A stretch of 64,000 nucleotides of DNA from JAAYDI01 sp052034005 (GTDB lineage: Bacteria > Planctomycetota > Planctomycetia > Pirellulales > Pirellulaceae): assembly GCA_052034005.1 (NCBI GenBank), contig JBPOJB010000016.1, positions 6,386 to 70,385 of the forward strand, in the 5' to 3' direction. Numbering within the stretch: position 1 is the stretch's first letter; every line of letters begins with the position of its first letter. Under the pieces are notes generated by a model that was given only the letters and a program-made list of their open reading frames with translations, was not told where the DNA came from and did no database searches. This document shows, piece by piece, positions 48,909-57,847 of the stretch. The translations under genes were made by a program, and so were the position numbers.

Positions 48909-49547
48909 TCAAGCCCCCGCATCGACGCAGACCTCGGCCAGCTCGGCCAGGATCATGCCGGTGGCGCCCCAGACGCGATCTGCGCCCCAGACGATGTCCC
49001 GTGCGCGAAACCGGATCCCCCGGCGCCCGACCACGTGCCACGAGCGCGCGGCCGGATCCCACAACCGCGCCAGCGGCAACTCGATCAGCCGCGCCACCTC
49101 CGACCGGTTCGGCTCAAACGCAGGGCGCGCGTCGGTCACGGCCACGCAGGGCACGACCCAGAAGTTGCTCGCGAACACGTACAGCGGCGACAGGCAGCCC
49201 AGGACTTGCAAGCCGGCGTCCGTCGCGCCCAGCTCCTCCACGTACTCGCGCACCGCACACGCTACCGGACCCTCGCCCGGCTCGTGCATCCCGCCGGGCA
49301 GACTGATCTGCCCCGCATGATCGACCATCTGCGCAGGGCGCTCGGTGAGCGGCACATGCCAGGCGCCGGCGTGCGGGTAGAGCAGGACCAGCACCGCCGC
49401 GTGCCGCGCGTCCCACGCGGGCGGCCCGAAGTGCCGGCCGTAGGCCAGCTCCGACGTCAACGTGCGCTGCGCGCGCGGGCCCGGCAGCGGCCTTTGCAGC
49501 CGCCTCTGCAGGTGCACGGGCAGTGAATCGCCCAGAGGATCAATCAT
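48909..49547 (-). CDS. Nudix hydrolase, CoA-pyrophosphatase type
   Basis: This is a 212-residue protein from ATG 49547; an upstream ATG at 49568 is possible, with no good Shine-Dalgarno for either. The Nudix box GGMHEPGEGPVACAVREYVEELG has the GX5EX7REUXEEXGU pattern. It is preceded by PAQMVDHAGQISLPGG, matching the UPF0035 signature of CoA pyrophosphatases. It probably cleaves oxidised or surplus CoA. The start lies inside the last codons of the upstream membrane-protein gene, so the two are coupled or overlap. Confidence 0.85.
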   Translation of the reverse strand: MIDPLGDSLPVHLQRRLQRPLPGPRAQRTLTSELAYGRHFGPPAWDARHAAVLVLLYPHAGAWHVPLTERPAQMVDHAGQISLPGGMHEPGEGPVACAVREYVEELGATDAGLQVLGCLSPLYVFASNFWVVPCVAVTDARPAFEPNRSEVARLIELPLARLWDPAARSWHVVGRRGIRFRARDIVWGADRVWGATGMILAELAEVCVDAGA

Positions 49548-51219
49548 CGGGAGGTGAGAGGGGCGCATGGTCTGGAATCATGGAATCGGCAACCTCAGAT
49601 CCCGCCGGCCTCTCGCTCCCCGCCCGATACACCTCGAACCACCCCTCTTCCCGGGGCGAGGCCGGGTAGAGGCGCGGGAACCCTAGCCGCCGTCTCGTAG
49701 CGCCACGGTCGACCACGATGTAGTCCACCTGCTCGCGCTGCACGATCTCGAGCAGCCGTTCATCGGACCAGGCGCCCAGTCCACGCTCGACCACCGCCGG
49801 CGGATAGATCTCGTGCAACAGGCGCCACCAGGCGACAATGCTCGAAGCGTCTTGCGGGATATCCTTCCAGCATGCGACCTCCGCACGCTGGGCGTACCAC
49901 TTGAACGTCTGTTGATGGCGCGGCGTGAGGAACCGCGCATGAGGCTCGGTGTGCTGGTCGATCCACCGGCAGGCGTCCTGCCACGCCCGGTAGCGGGCCG
50001 TCTGTTGGCGATCGGTCCACGCGCCCCGGGGGCTGGACTGCACAATGCCGCCGGGCCGGAAGTCGCGCTGCTGGTCCACATACAGGCTGCCCAGCAACAA
50101 CATCGGGGCCAGCACGGCCGCCGCCCAGAGCGCGCGGACCGCCCAATGCCCACGCGACTCCCACCGCCTGAGCACCAACGGCACCGCCAACGAGACCACC
50201 AGCGGCACCGCCACATCGGACAGGCGGAACCAGTAGAACCGCAGCACGCGGGCAGCCCACGTCGGATCGCACAGGAGGGCCAGGTCCAGGAAGATCCCGA
50301 GCACGCTGATGGTCAACGCGCCGACGGCGAAGCCGTGCAGCCGGGACCAGGGCTCGCAGCGCCGCGCCAGCCGCGCCAACAGCACCCACGCGAGCAGGAG
50401 CGATCCGAACAGGGCCAGCCGCCTGGGCGCAAACAGGTGGAACACCAGGTGGTGCGACAGACGGCCGAATACGTAGATCAGGTTGGCTTCCGCCGCCGTG
50501 GCCGCCGCCACGCCGGCCGACAGCCGCCACGCCGGCAGCAGCCCAGCCAGCGCCAGACCGCCGCCGACCAGCAGGCCCGGCCCCATGCAGCGCAGCGCCG
50601 GCCGAGTAGGGCCGGAGAGCAGCCATGCGAGCGCCGCGGCGACCATGCTCCAACCGCCCACCAGGACATGCATCGCCGTGGCCGCTCCGAACCAGGCCCA
50701 CCCACCGGCCCAGCGCTGCAGCGCCAGCGCGCGTAGACCGCCAAACACACAGACGTAAGCCACGCTCTTCGCTTCAAAACCCCCAACGGCCCACTCGCCC
50801 GCCAAATGACCGTACCTGGTGAGCATCAGGAACCAGGCGGCGGTCAACACGCTCACGTAACGAGAGGGGAGAATCGCCCAGCTCAGCCGCTGCCACGCCC
50901 AGGCCACCAGGACCCACGTCCCGAGCCGACCGCACCAGGTCATAGCCCCAAGGGAAAGCCAGCGGGTGGGCCAGCCGAACAGGCCGTAAAACGCGCCGTG
51001 CGCAGCAGCCGAATCGAGAAAGATGTCGGGCCCGCACCAGCCGGGATCCCAGTAGCGCTTGGCTTTGGCCAGATAATGAGCCTCGTTGACGTCCGGCGCC
51101 GGTGTGCCGGCCACAAGCAAGATCAGGGCGACGATGACCGCCACCTCCGCGACGTGGGCGTGCCACGATGGGTTGCCGGTCTGCTCCGCCCTGCACGGCT
51201 CGGTGGCGTGACTGATCAT
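49540..51219 (-). CDS. Polytopic membrane protein (DUF6798-like)
   Basis: This is a 559-residue protein with about ten transmembrane helices between residues 25 and 400 (for example VAVIVALILLVAGT, GLLVGGGLALAGLLPAW, WVLLARLARR). The C-terminal 160 residues are soluble and conserved-looking: ARFLTPRHQQTFKWYAQRAEVACWKDIPQDA, VDYIVVDRGATRRR. The architecture matches a planctomycete family of unknown function annotated DUF6798, with a glycosyltransferase-C-like layout. NEAHYLAKAKRYWDPGW near residue 45 is a signature of it. It overlaps the Nudix gene. Confidence 0.75.
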   Translation of the reverse strand: MISHATEPCRAEQTGNPSWHAHVAEVAVIVALILLVAGTPAPDVNEAHYLAKAKRYWDPGWCGPDIFLDSAAAHGAFYGLFGWPTRWLSLGAMTWCGRLGTWVLVAWAWQRLSWAILPSRYVSVLTAAWFLMLTRYGHLAGEWAVGGFEAKSVAYVCVFGGLRALALQRWAGGWAWFGAATAMHVLVGGWSMVAAALAWLLSGPTRPALRCMGPGLLVGGGLALAGLLPAWRLSAGVAAATAAEANLIYVFGRLSHHLVFHLFAPRRLALFGSLLLAWVLLARLARRCEPWSRLHGFAVGALTISVLGIFLDLALLCDPTWAARVLRFYWFRLSDVAVPLVVSLAVPLVLRRWESRGHWAVRALWAAAVLAPMLLLGSLYVDQQRDFRPGGIVQSSPRGAWTDRQQTARYRAWQDACRWIDQHTEPHARFLTPRHQQTFKWYAQRAEVACWKDIPQDASSIVAWWRLLHEIYPPAVVERGLGAWSDERLLEIVQREQVDYIVVDRGATRRRLGFPRLYPASPREEGWFEVYRAGSERPAGSEVADSMIPDHAPLSPPDD

Positions 51220-51347
51220 GCATCCATCCTACGGGAAAACCGGGGTTGATCCTGGACGCCTCCAAAATAGCAGATAAGCCACACTTCATGGAACGTACAA
51301 AACGTGCGACAATAGCAGAGCATAGACACCAGACTGAGGAGCTGCGC

Positions 51348-52820
51348 ATGCAGTGTTTCCCTGACCGAACGGCCGGTCGCCGCGCGATGTGGACCGGAGC
51401 GGCGGCCTGGGCGGTCGTCGCCCTCTCGGGCTGCCCGTGGCACGACAACGCCCCCAAAGACCAGTCGATCCCCCAAGCGAAGCCGACCCCGATGCGTGTG
51501 GTGGTGGTCGAGGACGGTCCGTTTGCCGAGGTGATCGAGCGGCAGTGGAAAGCTCGCATTGACAACGAGTTGCAGCTCACCCAGATGTCGATCGCCCAGA
51601 TCGAGGCGGCCAAGCAGCTCGCGATGGATATCATTTTCTACCCCTCCGCCTGCCTTGGGACGCTGGTCGAGCACAAGCTGGTTGCCGAACCGTCCGCCGA
51701 GGTCTTGGCAGGCCCGGAGTATGCCGCGCGTGACGTGCTGGAGCTGCAGCGGACGGTGGAGAACCGCTGGGGCGAGAAGATCTACGCGTTCTCGTTCGGG
51801 TCGCCGAGCCTCGTGCTCATGTACCGCGCCGACCTGTTCGAGCAGTTGAAGCTGGAACCGCCAGAAACGTGGACTCAGTACGCCGCACTCCTGCCCCAGC
51901 TGGCACACGACCCGTCCAGCGCGGCTGCGCCGGGAGAGGATCAGCCCTGGTCGGCTGCCATCGAACCGCTGGGCGAAGGCTGGGGCGCGAAGATCCTGCT
52001 GGCCCGCGCAGCCGCCTACGTGTCGCATCCCAGCCAGTTCTCGGCCCTGTTCGACTACGCGACCATGGAACCGCTGTTGACCAGGCCGCCGTTCCTGCGC
52101 GCGCTGGAGGAGCTGGTCGCAGCCGCACGGACCAGCACCGTGGACCTGACACACTACACGCCCGAGTCGGCGCGCCGCGCGTTGATGGCGGGCCGAACCG
52201 CCATGGCGCTGACCTGGCCGTCCCGAACCACCCACGACGGCAAACCGCTGCCGCTGGCCGAGGGCGTACGGATCGATTTCGCCAAGCCGCCCGGGTCGGA
52301 TACCGTCTACAATTTCAGCGAGCAGCTCTGGACCCCGCGCGGTGAGGCGGGCAAGTCGATGCATGTCCCGCTGCTGGGCACGGCCGGTGTACTCGCGTCG
52401 GTCGGCACGAACGCACGGCGGCCCAAGGAAGCCGCCCGCATCCTGGCGCTCATGAGCGGCCCGGAATGGAGCCCCCGGCTCTGTCCGCTGTGCCGCACCA
52501 CCACCATGTTCCGCCAATCGCATGCGAAGAACCCCGACCTGTGGACCGACGAGATGCTGCCGCGCGAATCGAGCGACCGCTATGCGGAAATCCTGCGGGC
52601 TTCGCAATCCGAAGTGGCCAGCCTAATCGCCCCGCGTCTGCCCGGCTGGCAACGCTATCTGGCGGCCCTGGATCAGGCGGTCCAGGATGCGTGCACCGGC
52701 GCCCAGACACCGACCGCCGCGCTGGAACACGCCGTCGAGGCGTGGAATGCCATCACCCACGAACTCGGCCTCGACGCCCAGCAGAAGGCCTACACCCGCT
52801 CCCTCGGCCTCGAACCGTGA
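51348..52820 (+). CDS. Extracellular solute-binding lipoprotein (sugar ABC type)
   Basis: This is a 490-residue protein. ATG 51348 is chosen over earlier in-frame ATGs because GAGGAGCTGCGC precedes it and it gives a short basic n-region. Lipobox LSGC, acylated Cys29. The rest has the family-1 solute-binding-protein pattern: MRVVVVEDGPFAEVIERQW, FSFGSPSLVLMYRADLFEQL, ETWTQYAALLPQL, AFSALFDYA-type hinge, LPLLGTAGVLASVGTNARRPKEAARILALM. No ABC permease or ATPase gene adjoins it. It stands alone between divergent genes. Confidence 0.82.
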   Translation: MQCFPDRTAGRRAMWTGAAAWAVVALSGCPWHDNAPKDQSIPQAKPTPMRVVVVEDGPFAEVIERQWKARIDNELQLTQMSIAQIEAAKQLAMDIIFYPSACLGTLVEHKLVAEPSAEVLAGPEYAARDVLELQRTVENRWGEKIYAFSFGSPSLVLMYRADLFEQLKLEPPETWTQYAALLPQLAHDPSSAAAPGEDQPWSAAIEPLGEGWGAKILLARAAAYVSHPSQFSALFDYATMEPLLTRPPFLRALEELVAAARTSTVDLTHYTPESARRALMAGRTAMALTWPSRTTHDGKPLPLAEGVRIDFAKPPGSDTVYNFSEQLWTPRGEAGKSMHVPLLGTAGVLASVGTNARRPKEAARILALMSGPEWSPRLCPLCRTTTMFRQSHAKNPDLWTDEMLPRESSDRYAEILRASQSEVASLIAPRLPGWQRYLAALDQAVQDACTGAQTPTAALEHAVEAWNAITHELGLDAQQKAYTRSLGLEP

Positions 52821-52968
52821 TGGGAGGGGCTTCCCGTCGCGCCGTGCGCCCCGCCGGGCAGCCTCGCCGACCAAGCTCCCGGTCTGGCAGCCAGGCGTGC
52901 GCCCAACGGCAACCGTCGGGCGTGGGTGCCGTCCGCGAGCCGCCCCTTCCCGCCGCTCGCCGGCTCGG

Positions 52969-52997
52969 TTGCAGAATACGGCCGGCAATACTAGAAT
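52969..52997 (+). promoter_or_regulatory. Sigma70-type promoter of tRNA-Ala
   Basis: TTGCAG at 52969-52974, a 17-bp spacer, TAGAAT at 52992-52997. The tRNA begins 29 bp further on. Confidence 0.75.
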
Positions 52998-53025
52998 CGT
53001 GTATCCAGCCGGCAACGGCACCGCC

Positions 53026-53098
53026 GGGGCGGTAGCTCAACTGGGAGAGCGCAGCGTTCGCAATGCTGAGGTCGAGGGTTCGAGCCCCTTCCGCTCCA
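53026..53098 (+). tRNA. tRNA-Ala (CGC)
   Basis: 73 nt. Acceptor GGGGCGG/CCGCUCC with the G3-U70 wobble pair that marks alanine tRNAs, D-stem GCUC/GAGC, anticodon loop UUCGCAA (anticodon CGC), variable AGGUC, T-loop UUCGAGC, discriminator A. CCA is not encoded. Confidence 0.95.
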
Positions 53099-53099
53099 C

Positions 53100-53495
53100 T
53101 TACGCAGAGTCCTCATTCCACGCGCAGTCGCCGACGAAGTCGAACTCGGGCAGACGGTTTTCCGTCGGCATGAGGCTGCCGGTCGCCTCGCAGAGCTCCA
53201 GCTGCCCGGTGAAACGGCAGCCGACGCGGAACGCCAGGTGGCCACACATCTCGATCAGTTCGGTGTGGACCACGCGGGCCGTGAGATAGGCCAGATCGGG
53301 CGCCAGGCCCAACGCGATCACCAGCTCCTCGAAATCCGGACGCGTGGCTTGAAAGAACGCGAAACCGTCCGACGAGATGTCGGCGCAGCGCACCGTCTGA
53401 AACATGTCGGGCGTCGGCCACTTCCCAGGATCCAGACGCGCGATCTGCTGCTCGACACCGAACGTCCGCCGCGTGGTGGCTCGACTCTCCTGCAT
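53100..53495 (-). CDS. PilZ-domain protein
   Basis: This is a 131-residue protein. ATG 53495 is preferred over an upstream GTG. The c-di-GMP-binding PilZ motifs are the Arg pair at residues 9-10 (MQESRATTRRTFGV) and a DxSxxG-type DISSDGFAFF. The rest is a short beta-barrel with ARVVHTELIEMCGHLAFRVGC. A GGDEF-EAL enzyme lies 1.3 kb upstream on the same strand, so c-di-GMP signalling is plausible here. The stop falls two bases past tRNA-Ala, on the opposite strand. Confidence 0.75.
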   Translation of the reverse strand: MQESRATTRRTFGVEQQIARLDPGKWPTPDMFQTVRCADISSDGFAFFQATRPDFEELVIALGLAPDLAYLTARVVHTELIEMCGHLAFRVGCRFTGQLELCEATGSLMPTENRLPEFDFVGDCAWNEDSA

Positions 53496-53732
53496 GGATG
53501 CACTCGCTATGGACACGCTCGCCGGTTCAGCGCGTGCGCGCGGGCCGCGGCAACGCTCGACCTGCTTAAACACAAACGCCTGAGGGAGACCCTGCCGTCC
53601 CCCCTCTTGGGAAGCCTAGCTCGCTGCGCCCGCATGTCAAATCGCGGGCGCCGGCGGCCGTTGAGCCGGGAAATGCGGGGAATAACGGCGGATCCGACCC
53701 ATGCCATCCGCCTGCCGGGCGGCTCGACCGGG

Positions 53733-54536
53733 TCACCGCCCGATCTGCTCCTGGACGTAGAGTTCGTACCCCTGCCGCGAACGCTTGATGGCAAACCGCG
53801 TCACGAAGATATCGCTGGGCTTGCGGCCTTTGTACTCCAGCTCCAGCCTGGCCAGCCTTTCGGCGGTGGCCGGCGGCCAGAGATGCAGGATCAGATCCTC
53901 GCCTGCATCGATGTGGGCGTTCTTGAGCAGTGCTTTGTCGGCCTTCACCAGGTTGCCGCTGTTCCAAGTCCAGTAGATCCGCGTCTCGTCGGCGCGCGTC
54001 CCGGTGCGCCTTCTCGAATCGGCCGCTCCCGGTTTCTCCAGATACTCGATCGTCCCGTCCGGCCGCACGACGCCCAGTTCCACTCCCAGCGCGGTCAACT
54101 GTCGGGCGTATTCGGTTTCGGTGGTGCCCTCCGGGAACTGAATCTGCCAGCGCCGGCTCTCGGGGATGTCGCGTGGCGGAGCGGGCTCCGCAGTCGGCTC
54201 GGGCAATCTCTCCGGCGGTAGCTCGCCAGGCAGGTCGCCGATCCCCTCCAGGTCGTCCACCGAGATGGAGTGGTTCAGGAGCGTTATCGACTCGCGACAC
54301 TCGCTCGTCTCTTGACTCAGCCGCTGCGGCGCCGGGGGCCCTGCTTCGGTGACCGCCGGGCGCGCGACCTCGGAATGTGTCGAAGGCGCCCTGGCCCAAC
54401 CGATCAGGAAGACCAGGAGCACCAACGCGCTCCAACCGCAGACGACCAACAGAATATCGCGATACAGGCGTGTCGCGTGCGTCGCGCGTCGCTGCGCAGC
54501 GCGTTGCGGCGACACCGTCGAATCGGTCGAGTCCAT
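53733..54536 (-). CDS. Single-pass membrane protein of unknown function
   Basis: This is a 267-residue protein with GGAGG 10 bases before ATG 54536. A cytoplasmic basic N-terminus (1-25) is followed by a transmembrane helix (about 26-46, YRDILLVVCGWSALVLLVFLIGW). A Pro-rich periplasmic linker runs to about residue 130, then a C-terminal domain rich in charged beta strands (RIYWTWNSGNLVKADKALL, DLILHLWPPATAERLARLEL, VTRFAIKRSRQGYELYVQEQ). It resembles planctomycete proteins paired with biopolymer-transport genes, but no such gene adjoins here. Confidence 0.7.
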   Translation of the reverse strand: MDSTDSTVSPQRAAQRRATHATRLYRDILLVVCGWSALVLLVFLIGWARAPSTHSEVARPAVTEAGPPAPQRLSQETSECRESITLLNHSISVDDLEGIGDLPGELPPERLPEPTAEPAPPRDIPESRRWQIQFPEGTTETEYARQLTALGVELGVVRPDGTIEYLEKPGAADSRRRTGTRADETRIYWTWNSGNLVKADKALLKNAHIDAGEDLILHLWPPATAERLARLELEYKGRKPSDIFVTRFAIKRSRQGYELYVQEQIGR

Positions 54537-54818
54537 GGGTGCGTTCCTCCGTCAGGACGTGTCATCTGCCGGCAGGTGTCGCCAGGCGACCGGCGCACTG
54601 CACACGGCCGCCCTGGCGGGCGAACCTCCGGCAGGCATCCATGGCACAACCCGCCACGATCCGCAACGCCGAGATACCGGGCAGGAAGAGCTCGACCGTC
54701 AGCCTAATGCCGCCGCGCGCGGGTGTCAACAACAAGGGCCTCAGCGCGGTCATCCAGCGCATCCGAAATGCCGCCGCGCACAGGTCAACAACGCCGGCCG
54801 CCCTGGTGGGGCCGTTGG

Positions 54819-56915
54819 TCAGGGTGCTTCGCCCGCCGGATCGATCGCGTGGAACACCGCGAGGCGCTCGTTCCACTGGTTGGCATACGCCGTCGCGCCA
54901 CGCGTGCTGCAGGTCAGGCTCAGCGTGCGCGTGGCGAAGTCCTGCACTTCATCCGGCGTCAGCGGCTTGGCGAAGTAGAAGCCTTGTGCGAGATCGCAGC
55001 CCAGTTCCTGGAGAGCAATCACCTGGGCCGGCGTCTCCACGCCTTCGGCCACCATGTCGATCCCCATGTTCCGGACCGTGACGGCCAACCCGTAAATCAA
55101 CGAGGCGACATTGTGCGAATCCTCGATACCCAGGAGCATCGAGCGGTGGATCTTGAGCACATCAACGGGGAACTCGTGGAGCGACGCGAAGGAAGAGGTG
55201 CCGGTCCCGAAATCGTCGATGGCCAGTTCGACACCCAGCGACTTGATCGCGCGCATCATCTGCATGGCCGCGTGGGTGTCGGGCACGAACGAGTCCTCCG
55301 TCAGCTCCAGCTGGATTTGCGACGGCAGGATCCCCGACTGGCGAATCGCCTGTTCGACCATGTGCGGGAGGTCCGGCAAGGCGAACTGGCGCCGGGATAC
55401 GTTGATTGACACTTTCCGAGGCGCCAACGCGCCCAGTTCCTGCTGCCAGCACACCAACTGCCGGCAAGCTTCGCGGAGCGCCCATTCGCCCAGCGTCATG
55501 ATCAGGTCCGACTCCTCCGCGATCGCCACGAACTCGCTGGGGTCGATCGGCCCGTCGGTCGGGTGGGACCACCGCAGCAGGGCCTCAACGCTCACGAAGG
55601 CGCCGGTCGAGAGGGAGACGATCGGCTGGTAGGCCAACCAGAGTTGCGGGGCGCCGATCGCTTTGCGCAGCTCGCTTTCCAGCCGCAGACGGCGCTGGAC
55701 ACGTTCCCGCATGGAGGCGTCGAACAGGGTGTAGCGGCAGCGCCCCAGCCGCTTCGATTCGTACATGGCCGTGTCGGCATCGCGGACCACATCTTCCGCG
55801 CACCGGTAGGACAGGTCGCCCATGACGATGCCGATGCTGACCGTCGAATAGACTTCATGCGTGCCCAGCAGATAGGGCTGCGCGAGTGCGTCCAGCAGCC
55901 GCTCCGCAACAGCCACCGCCTCGTCGGGAGTGTGAAGGCCGTCGAGCAACACGACGAATTCATCGCCGCCCAGCCGCGCACTGGTGTGCCCGGACAGGTC
56001 CACGCTGACCGAGTCCGTATCGCCCACTTGCGCGCGCAATCGCCGGGCAACGCCGACCAGCAAGGCGTCGCCGACGGAGTGGCCGAGGCTGTCGTTGATG
56101 ATCTTGAACCGGTCCAGGTCCAGGAACATGACCGCGTAGTGGTGATCGGGCGCGCGTTGGGCGCGGGTCATTGCGTGCTGCAGTCGCTCGAGGAACAGGC
56201 CGCGGTTGGGCAGCCCGGTCAGTCTGTCCAGCCGCGCCGCCCGCGCCAGCTCGTCTTCCGCCCTCTTGAGCAGGCTGATGTCTTCCGTGAAGATCATGAT
56301 GCCGCCGATCTGGCCGTCGGCGGTCCGCCAGGGCCGAGCCTCCCACGACAGATACCGAGAGGCGCCGCCGGCCTCCGGATACCACATGCCCTCCTCGCGC
56401 GCGCACGGGTCGCCCGCCAGCGCGCGCCGATTCACCTCCTGCCACGGGTCGGGCAAGTTCGTCCAGACTTCGGAATGGTGCCGGCCAATGACCTGGTGAC
56501 CTTCCAACTGGTGGTCGCTGAGAAACCGTCGACTCGCGGCGATGCACCGCATCTCCCGGTCGAACATGGCGATGGCGACCGGCACATGCTCGACAAATGC
56601 CTCCAGCCGTGCTCGCTCATCCATCAACTGCTGTTGCTCGGACACCTTGTGCTGCGTGATGTCGCTGTGAATCGCCACGTATTGCGTGGCCCGTCCCTCG
56701 CTGTCCTGGAGCGGAACGATCGTGGAGTCGGCCCAGCACAGACTGCAGTCGCAGGCGTCGGTGAGGATCTCCGTCGAGTCGGTGGTCGCCACGATCACGT
56801 GCTGGTCGAGCGCGGACGGATGACCGTGCAATTCGGCCCGCGCCGCTTCCGCCTGCTGATCCGGCTGGATCGGCAAGCAGGGGTCCCGCTGCGAACGTGG
56901 TAGGACCTGTAGCAC
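54819..56915 (-). CDS. GGDEF-EAL c-di-GMP enzyme with damaged first PAS domain
   Basis: This is a 698-residue ORF. The only start in reach is GTG 56915, 13 bp past the stop of the upstream gene, with no Shine-Dalgarno; the next Met is residue 98. Residues 30-90 read like the beginning and end of a PAS domain (ALDQHVIVATTDS, STIVPLQDSEGRATQYVAI) with the core of about 50 residues missing. A complete PAS follows (about 103-215, FVEHVPVAIAMFDREMRC). GGDEF at 316-320 (RLGGDEFVVL) lacks an RxxD inhibition site; EAL at 444-446 (SVEALLRWSHP) with its later motifs (QLELTEDSF, AIDDFGTGTSSF, LKIHRSM, VAEGVET) is intact. It could make or break c-di-GMP. Confidence 0.8.
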   Translation of the reverse strand: MLQVLPRSQRDPCLPIQPDQQAEAARAELHGHPSALDQHVIVATTDSTEILTDACDCSLCWADSTIVPLQDSEGRATQYVAIHSDITQHKVSEQQQLMDERARLEAFVEHVPVAIAMFDREMRCIAASRRFLSDHQLEGHQVIGRHHSEVWTNLPDPWQEVNRRALAGDPCAREEGMWYPEAGGASRYLSWEARPWRTADGQIGGIMIFTEDISLLKRAEDELARAARLDRLTGLPNRGLFLERLQHAMTRAQRAPDHHYAVMFLDLDRFKIINDSLGHSVGDALLVGVARRLRAQVGDTDSVSVDLSGHTSARLGGDEFVVLLDGLHTPDEAVAVAERLLDALAQPYLLGTHEVYSTVSIGIVMGDLSYRCAEDVVRDADTAMYESKRLGRCRYTLFDASMRERVQRRLRLESELRKAIGAPQLWLAYQPIVSLSTGAFVSVEALLRWSHPTDGPIDPSEFVAIAEESDLIMTLGEWALREACRQLVCWQQELGALAPRKVSINVSRRQFALPDLPHMVEQAIRQSGILPSQIQLELTEDSFVPDTHAAMQMMRAIKSLGVELAIDDFGTGTSSFASLHEFPVDVLKIHRSMLLGIEDSHNVASLIYGLAVTVRNMGIDMVAEGVETPAQVIALQELGCDLAQGFYFAKPLTPDEVQDFATRTLSLTCSTRGATAYANQWNERLAVFHAIDPAGEAP

Positions 56916-56927
56916 GTATAACGGAAG

Positions 56928-57809
56928 CTAAGCGTCTCGCCCAAGGATCTGCTTGAGACCGGCCAGCGAGATGCGGGTGCACTCCATCGGCGACAGGTGA
57001 TCCGGGTAAACTTCCTGCTCGATCGTATACCACCGGGTGCCGCCGACCTCTTCACACGCCTTGAACACGTCGGCCCACTTCACGGAATCCTGACCGATGA
57101 ACGCCTTTCCCTGGCTGCCGACCACCGCCGGCTTGCAGTGGATGATCTTGTGGCGGCCGGGGTACTTGTAGATCAGCGGCACCGGGTCCACGCCCGCCGT
57201 GACGGTCCAGCCCACATCCTGTTGGAGCACCACGTCGCTGGATGTCCGGTCGGCAAACAGCTCGAAGTAGGTCGTGACCCCATCCTTCTCAAACTCGTGC
57301 GTGTGGTTATGGTAGCCGGTGTACATGTCCTCCTTCTTCAGGTCCCGGGCGATCTGGTTGAAGATCTCGGCCAGCTGCTTGCTCTCTTCCGGGTGTGTGA
57401 AACGGCGGTCGCCGGGGACGATCAGGAATTGGCATCCGATGATCTTGTGGAATTCGATCGTCCTGGGCAGCTCGTCACCGACCAGCGTATTGGTGCCGAC
57501 GTGTGTGCCGGCCACCTTCAAGCCCAGGTCGTCCAGTCGCTTGCGCAGCTCGTGCGGCTTGCCGCTGTACTTGTGGTAGCCGGCGAACTCCACGGCCTCG
57601 AAACCCATCTGGGCCACCGCTTCCAGCGCGCGGTCGAAGTCCTTGCCGCAGTCTTCGCGAATCGAGTACAGTTGCAGCGCGATGCCCGGCTTGGCGGCCG
57701 GCGCGGCGGCGGCCCACGCGCCTGAGCGCGGCAGACTGGCAACGGCGGCGCCGGCAGCCGCGAACTTGAGCAGCGCGCGCCGCGATAACTTGCTTTGCAT
57801 CTCAGTCAT
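56928..57809 (-). CDS. Tat-exported sugar-isomerase-like TIM barrel
   Basis: This is a 293-residue protein with GAGAGAGAG before ATG 57809. Tat signal at residues 5-30 (SKLSRRALLKFAAAGAAVAS). The mature part is an AP-endonuclease-family-2 TIM barrel: FEAVEFAGYHKYSG, VAGTHVGTNTL, DMYTGYHNHTHEFEKD, VVLQQDVGW, KIIHCKPAV, YTIEQEVYPDHLSPMEC. His/Glu/Asp metal ligands are in place. The family contains sugar isomerases, epimerases and dehydrogenase partners. Upstream of the GGDEF gene with 13 bp between, and 38 bp after a paralogous TIM barrel. Confidence 0.85.
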   Translation of the reverse strand: MTEMQSKLSRRALLKFAAAGAAVASLPRSGAWAAAAPAAKPGIALQLYSIREDCGKDFDRALEAVAQMGFEAVEFAGYHKYSGKPHELRKRLDDLGLKVAGTHVGTNTLVGDELPRTIEFHKIIGCQFLIVPGDRRFTHPEESKQLAEIFNQIARDLKKEDMYTGYHNHTHEFEKDGVTTYFELFADRTSSDVVLQQDVGWTVTAGVDPVPLIYKYPGRHKIIHCKPAVVGSQGKAFIGQDSVKWADVFKACEEVGGTRWYTIEQEVYPDHLSPMECTRISLAGLKQILGRDA

Positions 57810-57847
57810 GACTCTCTCTCTCCTCGAACGGATCTTCTGCTTAACGC

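Noticed and set aside
46519..49320. 933-residue plus-strand ORF
   Set aside because: Antisense of argJ and argC; the His/Arg/Val-rich translation is a mirror of GC-rich coding DNA.
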